Below are positions 43,813-55,866 of a stretch of 64,000 bases of DNA, one piece after another. Source of the stretch: Limnanthes douglasii subsp. nivea (lineage: Eukaryota > Streptophyta > Magnoliopsida > Brassicales > Limnanthaceae); assembly GCA_036936605.1 (NCBI GenBank), contig JAUPFV010000003.1:77732273-77796272 (forward strand). Direction: 5' to 3'. The notes beneath the pieces are model-generated. The model was given only the letters and a program-made list of their open reading frames with translations, ran no database searches and was not told the DNA's origin. How positions within the stretch are numbered: the stretch's first letter is position 1; each line of letters begins with the position of its first letter. The position numbers and the translations under genes are program-made.

Positions 43813-45864
43813 CTAGATGGAGTGATGCGATTTTTTAGCTGTGTTCCATTGGTGCAAAACATGACCAAAAACATCGTAGAATGCAAGACGCAGATCAGTT
43901 GAAGATAGTTGTAGAGACATGAAGCCTTGTCCATCATAATACATTTTTGTTTCCGATCGCTTCCACCGTTTAGAATCACCTTTCCATGCTTTCGACCCAC
44001 CACCACTTGTTAAAAACTGAATTTCTCTGCAGCCAAACCGAAATTTCTTATATCAAAACAAAACAAAACAAATTTGAAAGATCTTATCAAATATATATAT
44101 TTGTTTGTGCAAATCTTACCCTTTGGGGCTGCTTATATGTTCCAAACAATGGTCATGGCCATTTATATAGAGAGCAACATTATTCTTGAGAAGGATGGGT
44201 AAGAGATGAGTTTCGAGTTCCTTGGTACTGCCATGATATCCAGCACTTTTGATTGGATGGTGACCAACCACTAGTTTCCACTTTGCTACTGATTTTTTCA
44301 GTGACATATCAAGCTCCTATATAGTTGGAACCAATCAGGATCAGGGCTAGATCAGACAAAAATCATTGATAATATGAAGATTGGATATAAAATTTTCACT
44401 TGAAAAATGAAGAAGTAAAATTACCGAGAGAACTCGAGAGATATACTGTGGACGAGGTAACACACCGGTCCAGTCATAAACACGACCTTTATCACTAAAA
44501 TAACTATCCACCATTGGATTTGTATCCACAAAGAAAATATCAACAATTCCTGAACACACGAAATTTATATTTAAGTTACGAAAAAAGATGAACAAAGGCG
44601 CTTATCATTAGATTTGCTTGCAAAATATGTACCAGTGTCGAGGATAAAAGATCTATGGCAATTCCATCTTCGATCCAGTTTCTTAAGGACAGGACTCAGC
44701 TGTGCCGAAACATTACCCATGTAATCATGATTCCCTAAAACTTTAAAACCGAAATCATTGAATTTTATCAGTCAAGAATATTTAGGATAGTTATTGTAAT
44801 AGATGATATGGAATTTAAATTATTATGATTATTCTTACCAGCGTACCATGGCTTTTGCAAGCTAGGTGATGTATAGATTTTTGAAAAGGAGTCACGAAAT
44901 GCAGGATCATGAACATTCTTTAGTCCTTTATTATAAAAGTTATCTCCAGTTGATATAACAAAATCAATATTTAACTTCTGTCCAATGTTTCCCATCTACA
45001 AAAATATCAAAAATATAATATATTATCAATTAGAGACGTTTTTCTGGATTTTTATACTTATTTCCTCTAATATAGATAGCGCTTCGGGTGACTCCAAGCT
45101 GTATCATAAAACAGGTTTTTTAGAAGTGCTATGTTCAAATCTGAATGAACAGCTTCTCACTATTTTTAAAAATGAAACAAACATATCAAATTTTAATAAA
45201 AATATTGTGCACGTTTATAATAAATAGGTTCATCGCATTGTTAAAAAAATATATGTTAAATTACATTTACTGAGAATTTGAAAAGCTGTTACTAAGGAAA
45301 AAAAAAAGTGCGTGACGTGCATCGATAATATCTTTTTAAATTCCTAATATACTTTCATGTCTTTTTAACTTTCTAGCTAAAAATTTCTATTAGCAGTCTT
45401 ATTTTTCTTTTATCAATTTTATTCGTTTCATTCTTAAAACTTTTTGTAAGAAAACCAAAATTTAAAAATAAAATAAAATATTTTTAAAAATACAATATCA
45501 AATCTATCATTGGAAGATATTTTAACTAATTCAACTAAATAAAATCAATTTTTTTCATTAAAAGATACTTCTAAAACAAAATCAAAAGTTATAAATAAAA
45601 TATCTTTAAATATCTGTGACTAATATGTCTTTAAATTTATAAAAAAGAAGGTACCTGATGAGCAACTTGGGTTTGGTTATAGTTTCCACCTCTTCCCCAG
45701 TCTCCAACAGCCAAAAAGCTGAGAGAAGCATGCGATTTCGGAACATGTTTGATCCGTTGAAACTCCAAAGAACATGAAAATGGAAGAACATAGATCGAAA
45801 CAAAAACACTGATAGTTACTAAGAAAGAAAATGGTTTAGATTTGTTGAAGAAAGAAATAGGCAT
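43813..45864 (-). CDS. Purple acid phosphatase, copy 2 (PAP2)
   Basis: Minus-strand exons: 45864-45655, 44995-44839, 44740-44633, 44549-44425, 44316-44120, 44026-43813. Total 336 residues with every junction in frame. Exons 2-6 have exactly the same lengths as in copy 1 (157, 108, 125, 197, 214 bases) and all phases agree. Signal-peptide-like N-terminus [10 protein letters not shown] followed by a hydrophobic run. Metal motifs GDWG, GDNFY, GNHD, VVGH and GHDH are all intact. Differences from copy 1 are scattered substitutions plus one missing N-terminal residue. Same predicted activity: secreted or vacuolar acid phosphatase. Both copies appear able to make protein; whether both are expressed is not visible here. 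The start at 45864 aligns with the copy 1 start. Confidence 0.92.
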
Positions 45865-46140
45865 GGCTTTTTTTTTCTTCCTCTTTTGGTTGAAAAACTG
45901 CGTGACCAAAATAAACCAGATGTGTATATATATAAAGATGAGTCGTTGTGTTTTAAGATGAGTTAATCTTAATAACATCAATACTCTTTTTATTCAAAAA
46001 AATATATACACTAATTTGTATTATACCCCATCCACTTATTATGTAATTTCTCTAATACATAATTTATTAGTTTTTCTTTATTTGTACCATTAACTTACAT
46101 AAATTACAAATTACATATTCGGTTCTATTTAAATTTCGTT
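45865..46140 (-). promoter_or_regulatory. PAP2 upstream region
   Basis: On the minus strand a TATATATA run lies at about 45934-45925, roughly 65 bases before the ATG. From about 45990 to 46135 the sequence resembles the PAP1 upstream flank (9064-9230), e.g. the segment around ACTAATTTGTATTATACC, so the duplication carried promoter DNA with it. Confidence 0.5.
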
Positions 46141-46800
46141 ACATATATGTTTGTTATATATAAATAAGAATGAGTCTATTCCGATAATATTTTAAACCAA
46201 TGGTATATTTGACGTATGTTGCCGTTGGTGTAGATTCGAATTGAAATCATATCTTCAATTTAGTAATTTGTCAAACAAAAGATAAAAAAATTTCATAATT
46301 TTGCTTTTCTGCATAAGGAGTGGATGACCTCAAAAGTATATAATATATATGCGAAGGGCTAAATTATATTTTAGCCGATAATTTTCACACCAAATCTAAT
46401 TATATTCATGTAAAATTTAATGTATATTTTGAAAAGGCTAAATTAAGCAGATATACCAAAAAGATGATTTTGTTATAAAAATATATTCAAAGTCTGATAA
46501 TTAGTAAAATAATACAATTAAATTTAATGATTATAATTAGAACCTTAACTTTTGTAAAAAAAAAGTTAAAAATTATTTATGTTTTGAGATATTTCGTCCA
46601 AAATAATTTTTGGTTCAGAGCTAGTTCACACATAATAACCACTATATGTGTGAATACAAAAACTTACTCCAAACTAGGTCATACTATTGATTTATTGAAT
46701 AAATCACTCACCTTGAACATTGTTGTTCGTTTATCGTGTTTGATTTCCGAGAATTTCATCCGTACGGTTCTTCGTGTGGATTCGGAACTCTGATACCAGT
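46141..46800 (-). mobile_element. Leader of a second Copia-E unit (minus strand), with tRNA-iMet primer site
   Basis: On the minus strand TGGTATCAGAG (46798-46788), the tRNA-iMet-type primer-binding site, directly follows the LTR end CCCAACA. The AT-rich sequence beyond it has no recognisable gag and fades toward the PAP2 flank. Confidence 0.55.
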
Positions 46801-47159
46801 TGTTGGGAATATGGTTATCGTATATCTGTCTGCATTATCTCATGTAGTAATCAGCAGACAGCTTCATATCAAGGCACCGATAACATGCCTTCTAATAGGG
46901 TCATCGACAATATGCATTCGACTCAGTATCTACCCATTCGATTCTGGTTTTCGGGTATTTGGAAAACAACCAGCATGTCTTCAGCCAAGATTTCCTTTAG
47001 GTTCCAATAAACATCTTTACACTTAAATTTTGGCCTCCACTCTGGCTTGAGATATCCAACAGTTGCTACCTATACATGTCTTTGGTTGATCAATCTTTGG
47101 CTCATGTAGTCCTTTGGCATTACATCTGTTTACGAGTTACTTTTAGGCTACACCTAATA
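46801..47159 (-). repeat. Copia-E LTR with internal sequence on both sides
   Basis: Minus-strand LTR starting at TATTAGGTGTAGCC (47159) and ending CCCAACA (46801). Matches 50440-50710. Upstream of it (higher coordinates) is an RNase H C-terminus, as expected for a 3' LTR. Downstream is a primer-binding site, as expected for a 5' LTR. Confidence 0.65.
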
Positions 47160-50100
47160 GTTCTTCACCTAGGCTCATAGTAACTCAAGCACCTGTTGCA
47201 TCCAATGATCTACTATTTAAAGGACAACTCACCTATATCCGAGACTTGCACAAGTTTTATATAGTCTGTGAATTTTGAAATCAATAATACTTTGGTTAGA
47301 GCATCCAAAATATGTTCTTTGCTAACAATATTAGCCACATTTACTTGCTCCTTCTCCACCATATTAAGGATGAAGTGCAGTTTGATATGTATGTTTTTAC
47401 TCACAACAAGCTTCTGACCCTTCGATTGAGTCACAAGAATCCAAGTGTTCATCTTCTTGAAAGCTTTTAGTTTTTCCTTTATGGTCGTAAACCACTTTTA
47501 TCTATCACTGATATTGATAGTATTATGATATCTTTTGGGTTAAGAACATCTCCCTTCATTTCAATAGATAAATTATAACCAACTGCACTGGCTGCGATTG
47601 TTTTCTTAGTCTTCGTACTTTATCCATCACTAATTGATAACGATCAAGATTATGTTTCTCTCATGTATGATCACCTGAATGACATGGAATACCATAACCT
47701 TGGAAATCTTTGGACCCATAAAATGGTTGAAAGTCCTATGTACGAGTCAAAGCTGAACCAAGTCCAAAATCATACGCATTAGAAGCTTCACTCTCTAGAT
47801 CAGACCTCTCATCAACTTCACATCTCTTCTCTACAGTACTAAGTTGAGTCTTCATCACTTTCTTTAATGGAATTTCTTCCTCATTGAGAACCACGTCTCT
47901 TCTTCTTAAAACCTTCCGACGTCCAGGTTCAAAGAACCTAACATATACCTTTTTAATCTTTGCGAATACCCGGAGAACAAACATTTAACTACTATCAGTT
48001 GATTATTATCTTGCTTCACATGTTAGGCATCACATCCAAACACTTTCAAATGTTTCAACTTAGATTTCACTATAATCCAAAACTTTTAAAGATAAAGAAA
48101 CTCCAGCACTATAAATTGAGTCATGTTGATGATAGATACAATTTTTGTCACAACTTCTTCATATAAGCCATTGTAAATGTATGAAGCATACACCTAACGC
48201 TTTCTAGCAAGATTTGGTTCATTCTTTTAGCAAACCCATTCCATTGGGAAGTCTCACTCACGATTTAATGTATAGCAATGCCAAGATTTACAAAATAGCT
48301 AGTGAACATATTATTCATATATTCAAAGCCATTATTAGTCCAAAGCTTCTTCAGCACTTTTCCAATTAGATTTTTTACTATTATATTTCAGCTCACAAAG
48401 GATACAAAGTATTCGTTTTTGGTCTTCAAAAGTATAAGCCTCACTTTTTCGGAATAATTATGTATCAGTGACATAAAATACCTTGCACCATATATGTTAG
48501 CTTCCCGTGTTAGACCCTAAATACCAGGTAATCAAGCACTCTATTGGTTGTCTGGATGTTGGGCAGAAACTTCACCCTCTTGATCTTAACCAATACACAG
48601 CTTTCACCAAATTTAAGTTTATAAATTGTATATTATATCCCCTGTTTTCTTAGATCACTAAGTCTATTCTCACTTCAATACCTCAACAAAATATGCCACA
48701 ACATGGAAAAATCCTTCACCATACTCGACATTCCCCTACCACTCTAGAGCCCTCAAGAACAATCACATCATTAATCCTATAAGCTTTCATGACAGCAAGA
48801 GAACCTTTCAAGACCCTTAGTATGCTATTATTTAACCATATAGGTAAACCCTTCATCATCTAACATCCCAATAAAAACAAGGTTAAGTTTAACTTCGATT
48901 ACATACCTTACATTTAATCGCTCTCTCAAGTACTATATATAACTTGACCCAAACAGTTTCAATCTCTTTGACATCATAAGATTCATAAGTGCCAATGATG
49001 AACCTTCCAACATAAATAATTTTAAGGTTTTAAAACAAATAATAATTGGAAGTCATGTAGAATAATACAACCGAATCCATCATACATTTATTTTGGTACT
49101 TCCAAGAATATGAAGTCTTTAATACATCAACGTACTCACAGACACCATTCCATCATTTCTGAATTTGGTCATCATAAGAGAGTCTTTGCCATAAAGCATG
49201 ATGTCTACAAAGTTTACATAATACTTTGGCTGAGACATTAAAATAACTTTTGTTTGATCATCTTCCTCCATCTTTACACCAAATATATTCAATTCAAACA
49301 CGACTCTGTTATAACTGTGTAGGTTCATTCACATTTATGTGTTACTAGCCATATAAAACGTGCAAAGCTGTTTCTTGAGATACAATATGTTTGCCAAGAA
49401 ATTCTTTCTATATTCATCGAGTCAATTCCATATTCCCAACGTCGTAGGCTATCCAGATACCTCATGTAACATTTTATCTCTCAACATCAATATGAGGGCA
49501 TTATGAGCTTTAGATATTATAATGACATTAATATGTGTAAATTATTTGTCGATATCAAAAACCAATATCTTATGTACTAGATAAGTGTTAACCTTAAATA
49601 TTTCTAGGTTAAAGTCATTCAATCCGTTGAATATTTATAGGCTAAGCTTCGTGAAAATCATTGTTCGTGGTTTTTGGTTTATATTGGAGATTTGTATCTT
49701 AAGCTTTCAAATTGTTGATTGATTGATCTATTTTTTCTTATGTTGTGATACTTTTATCTTGTCATTTGTAGGGAAATCAATCGTCCAAAGATGAAGAACT
49801 TCATGTTCGATGAAAATAATAAAATAAAAGAAACCATATATAAAAAAACAAAACATACAAGACAATATTTAACATGGTTCAAATTATGGAAATAACCTTA
49901 CAATCCATGGGTGACAAACATCTCTTTTATTAGACAAGAAGGTTACTTAAAGTTTTTTTATAAATAAATGGTCCAACTACTTTATGTTACAACTCTCACA
50001 GTTTAAAAAGATAACATGATTCACAAAACTTTCTTTTTAGTGCTTATCTTTGATATATCTTCTCTATTTAGAAGACCAAAGCTTTCTCTCACTTAAAAGA

Positions 50101-50439
50101 ATAAACAATTTGAGTAATAAAACCTTATATTTATGTGTCTTCTATTTATAAACTTAGGGAAAGCCTTAATTCTTCATCATCCGACTGTACTAATTCCATA
50201 ATTTAAAGAGAAAACCTAATAAATAAGAAATCTAAATTAATAAGAAACATAATTAAATAAAATCCCAATTAAAAGAAAATATAATTATTAGGAAATCAAA
50301 TTAATAGAAAGTTTAAATTAAATAAGAAATCTTAATAATTGAAAATAACAAGTTCAATTAAGAACTTTAATCCAAAAATATTTGAAGCATCGACCCACGT
50401 AAGGAAAACAACTCCAGATCAAGGAATCAATAACATTCC
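47160..50439 (-). pseudogene. Copia-E internal region (gag, integrase, RNase H remnants)
   Basis: Read on the minus strand. A gag segment VILMSQPKYYVNFVDIMLYG lies in 49119-49328. The integrase core is near 48160-48370, with WTNNGFEYMNNMF and WNGFAKRMNQILLESVRCML readable. An integrase C-terminal motif (RRKVLRRRDVVLNEEE) lies in 47736-47984. The RNase H end KNIHIKLHFILNMVEKEQVN lies in 47213-47452. RT is largely missing between 47.45 and 47.7 kb. Stops throughout. 49440-50439 has no readable domain. Confidence 0.72.
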
Positions 50440-50710
50440 ATCAGATTAGGCCAGCGATAACATATATTATGCTCAATTTTTACTTATTCAGCTCTAGTCT
50501 TCATCCTAGTAGAAAATAACCAGTTTGTATTTGGCCAAGCTTGCCCTTAGGTTCCAGCAAACTTCTTTGCACTTAACTTCCATCCATCGCTCTATCTGGA
50601 GAGAATCTAATATTTAATATCGATACATGTCTTTAGGTGATCCATCTTTGACTAATGCAGTCCATCCATATTATATATGTTTATATGTTACTTCTAAACT
50701 ACACCTAACA
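50440..50710 (-). repeat. 5' LTR fragment of Copia-E
   Basis: Minus-strand start TGTTAGGTGTAG at 50710. Aligns with 46880-47159 in segments such as CCTTAGGTTCCAGCAAAC against CTTTAGGTTCCAATAAAC. The last part of the LTR and the primer site are missing. Confidence 0.6.
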
Positions 50711-53700
50711 TCCGTGTATGGCCAACATGATCAAGTGCGGACAAATGAAACATACGAGGAATGTATATTTAATGTTAGTAACATACCTCCAAATAAGGGT
50801 ATGCGATCTTAAAAACAAGCCGTTGTTACTCCCTCATATACACGTTTGAAGATCAACGTTAAATATGATACGTACGTAGAACACCAATTGCAACCGATAA
50901 AGGAAAATATACTTCACTTTTTAAGTCACTTCCTCGTAAGCACATATAACTAATCTCCCATTTTCCTCCACTAGAAAAGTTTATCTTGGCCCACAGACGC
51001 AGGTGGCAAATTAGACACTAGGATGAATAAGCTAATGAAGTAATAAAATCATTCCTTAGTTAAATCATTGTCTCAATCAATAGTTAAACGATATGGTAGG
51101 GAACAACAATCCGTCAGATCAAACGTGCAATAGCTAAAGGTGATTTTAGCCTCGATGGGGCCTGCATCCTTATTAATCAAACCGGATAAGAGCCTACACT
51201 TCCCTCAGATTGATCGAGTATTGTCTCGGGCAATTGAGAAAGCGTATTAGTTGTCCAATCAACGAACAAGACACACCCTTATAGTGTATCGTAATAGATG
51301 TAGTTCACGACCCAAGAAAAATAGGTTGTATCTTCGAACAATATTTTCTCGCTATAAAACAATATTTTAGAGACTATCCATCCCAACCAACATTTATGAA
51401 CCAGTCCAAAGGTGGTCTATATAATGGCCAATAAATTATTATCATATAGTTCAACTCCTTTAAACAGGGAAACTGTTATTAGGTCGTTGCTTCCTAAACC
51501 TGTAACTTATTACTCAATCATACCCCTCAACAACAAAATTATTATTTGACCGCTAATCTTAACAAAGAAAGCTTTACCCAAATAATTCTCTCCCAACAAG
51601 GAAACCATTATTCAAAATCTTCCCCTGAACCAAAAAATCATTATTTAACCGGTCTCTTTCAATATTGAAGATATTGGCATAATATTATGAGGTGGGTCAT
51701 GCATCCTCGGTTGGTCGATTCAAAGTCGTCATCGTCACCTCATATTTTTTATTTTGAGATTTCTTAGAAAGATTAATCTGTAAAAAACAGACAAGTATGA
51801 TGGTTTAGGAGAACAAAATGATTACATTGATCAATCTCCTACTCTGTCGTATTTTATCAATTTATTTTAAAAAGAAATATGGTAAATTAGTTAAAACAAT
51901 ATTTTAGGGTCTATCCACACCCTTAAGACTACAATGAGAATTGTAAAATCGTGTAATGAGAGAGTTTGCATGAGTCAACCTGCCATTTTGTGAACACATT
52001 GAGTCGTTTGAAAGAATGCAACAAGGTGGTAGCATTGTCGGCATTTTAAAAGAGTTGAGACCATGCATTTTCTTCAGAAAAGTTGATGAAAAAGAAGGTA
52101 CTAGTTTTCAAACATATCTTATTACAAGTAGAATCACATATCAAGATATAAAAGTATTGTATCGGTATACATGCTAAGTCCTCAAACAGTTACTAATGGT
52201 ACTACACAACATTTCAATATCCTAGTAGTATAGACAAGCAGAAACGATAATATGAGGCTACAGTACCCATAGAATAAGAGAGACAGCCATATGTAGGATC
52301 TCCAACTCAATGCTTATAAGCCAAATTTGGCACCAAATAACGATAAAAGAGCTTACACAAAAATACTTCATAATGTGTTAGTTGTCTGTGATAGAGGTAA
52401 GAATTTTGTTCAGCTATGTAAACCTTTTCTTACAGTTTAAGGGAGACAGATCAACCGAATCCTAACTTCTATTGTAAGTATCATAACAAATATAATCATT
52501 TCACTAGGAGTTAGGCCCTCAAATAAGAATTCCAGTTTGATGGATAAAGAAATGTTAGTAGAGTTTGTGTGCAACCATGCGACCCCATGAACATTTGGAA
52601 AGTAAAAAAAATACTAGATCGGTTGTCGGCCCAAAGAGAATTACTCAAGCCATTATACCTACCGTGTTTTCTCACGCTGCAAAACTAATTACTGCGGTGA
52701 TAATAAAAATATCTCTACACCGCATAAAATAAGTCATACACTAACAAGATTTACATGCGAATAAAAAATATTGGATGTAGTTTGATACCGAGATAGCCCT
52801 TGTACGGTGGTACCAGCGACATAAATTAAAATATGTTTTTATGGTTATTAATGTTTTTTGGATAACATGCCTTGACTTTATTCTTAGGAGCCTGCGGTAC
52901 GACAAAACGAGCTACCACATTGAATACGATTTCACTTTCATTGTCATGAGTAACAGAACATTGTGCATCATTTCGAGAAGATGTGACCTATTCCGCATTC
53001 TAATTTGATATTTCACCGACTTTCACTTTGTCGGGAAGTCTACAAAAGTGTTGGTATGAGATTGAATTTATTTGCACCAGATGAACGGTGTGATAAATAT
53101 CTACGTTCCTTATTTGTAACACCAAAAACCCTGTTATTAAGGTAATGATTATAAAACGAACGGCGGATACATGTATCACTTCCACATGAGCGAATGACTC
53201 ATCAATAGAGATACATTTAGTTGGTCTGATCGGCGCCAGATTGTCCTCTTGTAGCATAAATATGGGTCAATCCATTGGAGTCTTGGTGCATATAGTAATT
53301 ATTTTTCTCGACAAACCATCAATTTCTTGGAGTTTGATGAGAAATAATTACTTAGGTTGATAACTAAAGTTGGGGGCGGTGATGCTCAAATGTTTTTAGT
53401 AAATATATGATTTCCTCTAAAGTGTTGGTTATATATTTATACGGTGATGTGCAACATATTGTTTTATCTTGAATAATAATGGTGGTTTATGTTTTGATTT
53501 AAATCTTATATATTCTCCTGCGAAAATATAACGCGTTTTGTGAGTAGATTGTCATCATCGCGTTTGTTAGCTGATTTTACACGCCAATACCATAACACAA
53601 TAATGAATGACATGAACATACATCCATAAATCGTTGATTGCTACATCAACGGCTCTTGACTGTCCAAAGTGTTTATCCTAACATCTGCACCCATTTTATG

Positions 53701-54879
53701 CGCCATTTTTCATAAACAAATAATTTGATCACTTAATCGATTTTAAAAAGGACTTTCCCTAACCAAAAATAAAGAATTAAGTTTTTTTTGTCATTCAAAG
53801 AGAAGATATACATTCCAACATTCAACACACTACGAGGAAGGACTGCTAAGAAAATGAAATTCGAATATGGATATTCAACTAATTGAATGATTGAGCCTTC
53901 CCTGTCTTCGATAATTACTATTAATATGGATGGGCATACATTAAAATCATGGGACATTATCATGATAAAGTACTTTTTGCACCGTTAACTACCTATCTGA
54001 CCTATTGAGGATAATATATCGTTTTCATCTAACACACGCATCCTAGATCGGCAGAGGATCATAATAATCCATAAAAAAATATTCTTACTCTACATAGATT
54101 ATAAATCTACTCATATCTATTTATACTCGACACGACTATGTGGGTTACTGATAAAAAATTGATTATGTCGAGTTAAAATATCCGACCACGTAGACTACTT
54201 TCCATAAGAGTTTATAATGTATTATGAGGTTCATGGTCTTTAAGAAGTATATTTATATAAAACATGAGCAGTTGCAGATCCAGAACTAAAGTTTAAACTA
54301 TATTATACCTCTTCATTGTCTTTAAGAAGTATATTTGTACACAACATGAGGAGTGGCGGATCCATGACTAAAATTTAGGGTATGACAAAAATAGTGTAGA
54401 AACAAATTCAACTAAAATAAGTATACCAAACACAATGTTCAAAAAGATCAAAGAAGAGAAAATGGGAGAATAACAAATCTAATAATAGAAGAACAAACCC
54501 AATACTAAAAAAGAACAACAAACTATATATCAAGAAGAGCAACATATTAATTATGTAACTAATTAAAAAACTAAACTGAATTTTCTTTTGATTTTTGATT
54601 AAGGAAGAAAAAAATTGAGATCCATATGTTGATTTCAATTGAAGAGACGCTAATTTTTTATTGAAGAGGGCTAAAATTGTTGATTTTTATGCTCATTATT
54701 TTTAGTAAATGAAAATAATTTTTTACTTTGTTTGGAGGTTGATCAATAAATAAAGAGTATAAGTTAGGAATTATATCAAACTATAAATATATATTTAAAA
54801 TTCAAATGTGTATATAATTTGAGACCACTTAATTCAAGAATTTTGCTACATATATCAATTTTAAAGAGGGATTGAAAAC
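50711..54879. other. Decayed intergenic stretch, no gene recognised
   Basis: Short unrelated reading frames only. Two things can be said. Around 52455-52530 (+) a frame reads NPNFYCKYHNKYNHF, resembling a Gypsy gag zinc-knuckle linker and therefore perhaps an old retroelement scrap. At 54238-54295 and 54317-54375 a segment beginning TCTTTAAGAAGTATATTT is directly repeated. The rest shows nothing I can name. Confidence 0.4.
54238..54375 (+). repeat. Degenerate direct repeat of about 57 bp
   Basis: Two copies begin TCTTTAAGAAGTATATTT and continue through AACATGAG and AGT(G/T)GC(G/A)GATCCA, spaced 79 bases apart. The GTGGCGGATCCA part resembles a sequence common in plant repeats. No further identity is offered. 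Confidence 0.6.
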
Positions 54880-55450
54880 CTACCAAACAGCTAGAACTGA
54901 AGTTTCAAGTGCTGAATTTGCTAAAAGACCGGAAAAAAGGATTAAAAGCTCGTATGAACACCATTCTAAACTGTTATAGTCAACACAAACAATATTTAAG
55001 ATATGAAAAAGTCCAATTATGTTGTACCAAAGCATTGCAGCTGAAGGAATAACAAACTGAAAAAATTCGCCGATTCCACTAAACATCTTCATCGAAAAGC
55101 GAACACGTGCCCGAGCACAATCCGAAGAATACCTCATATAAATTCCAAGTAAAATCACATAAAGTCATTCGATACATTAATCGCAACCGCATCACCACAA
55201 AGATTCCCAAGTTCGTTTTTTTATAAACAAGAGCCCAAGAAAGAGGTATGTGTACGAGAAAAGTGGAACATGAACTTATAAGTAGAGGATTCAACAAATT
55301 TTGCACTTGTAATATCGAACAATCGGTTGAAGAAATGCGTATGCAAATAATTCCGGTAAAAGATATATCGCAAATTTACCCGCTTTGTGCGAAATTAAAG
55401 GATTTTTTTTCGAGAATAAGAGAAAAAAATCTATGAAGCTGAAAGGTCAT
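54880..55450 (-). pseudogene. MATE-type transporter gene fragment
   Basis: Minus strand, reading NPLISHKAGKFAIYLLPELF, then FAYAFLQPIVRYY, then (after a shift) PLLISSCSTFLVHIPLSWAL. Next comes a transmembrane-rich part with YMRYSSDCARARVRFSMKMF and IGEFFQFVIPSAAMLC. A 57-bp intron (GTACAA to AACAG, about 55025-54969) splits Cys-Leu; after it LEWCSYELLILFSGLLANSA continues to a GTAGGT donor. This is the middle of a DTX/MATE multidrug-and-toxin extrusion protein. The start and C-terminal half are absent and at least two shifts and one stop occur. Retained introns indicate a copy of genomic DNA rather than of mRNA. Confidence 0.78.
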
Positions 55451-55866
55451 CTTCTCCAGAGCTTCAAGACCAGAGATAACTCTCAATCATGTTTATTTTT
55501 GAATGTGCTGATGAAATCCAATAAAAAACAGCGGTCGAAACATGATGCAAGCCAGAAAAAAGGCAACACCTGAGCTAAAACAAAAAATCAATTCGGCAAA
55601 ACTAGGGTAGAAAATTGAGGAAAAGGTAGGAATAATGAAATTAGAGGACATGTCGTACAAGATTGAAATAAGCTCAATAATATGAGCAAGCGCTTTAAGG
55701 AAATCTCATCTAAAAGTAGTTCACCCTCATCTTTTTCGACCTTATACTATCAAGAGATTCTTCGGTATATTTATTGATTTAGGTTTCTTTTGCAATCTTC
55801 CCATTTTCCAATGTACTCAACCAGTCACATTCGCCACTCTCAGATTTAGGTAGATGATTAAAATAA

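Noticed and set aside
53000..53257. 85-codon minus-strand frame with hydrophobic segments
   Set aside because: No recognisable motif, no splice or promoter context, and length within chance for this stretch.
54408..54638. 76-codon minus-strand frame rich in Phe and Leu
   Set aside because: T-rich composition explains it; no membrane-protein family features beyond hydrophobicity.
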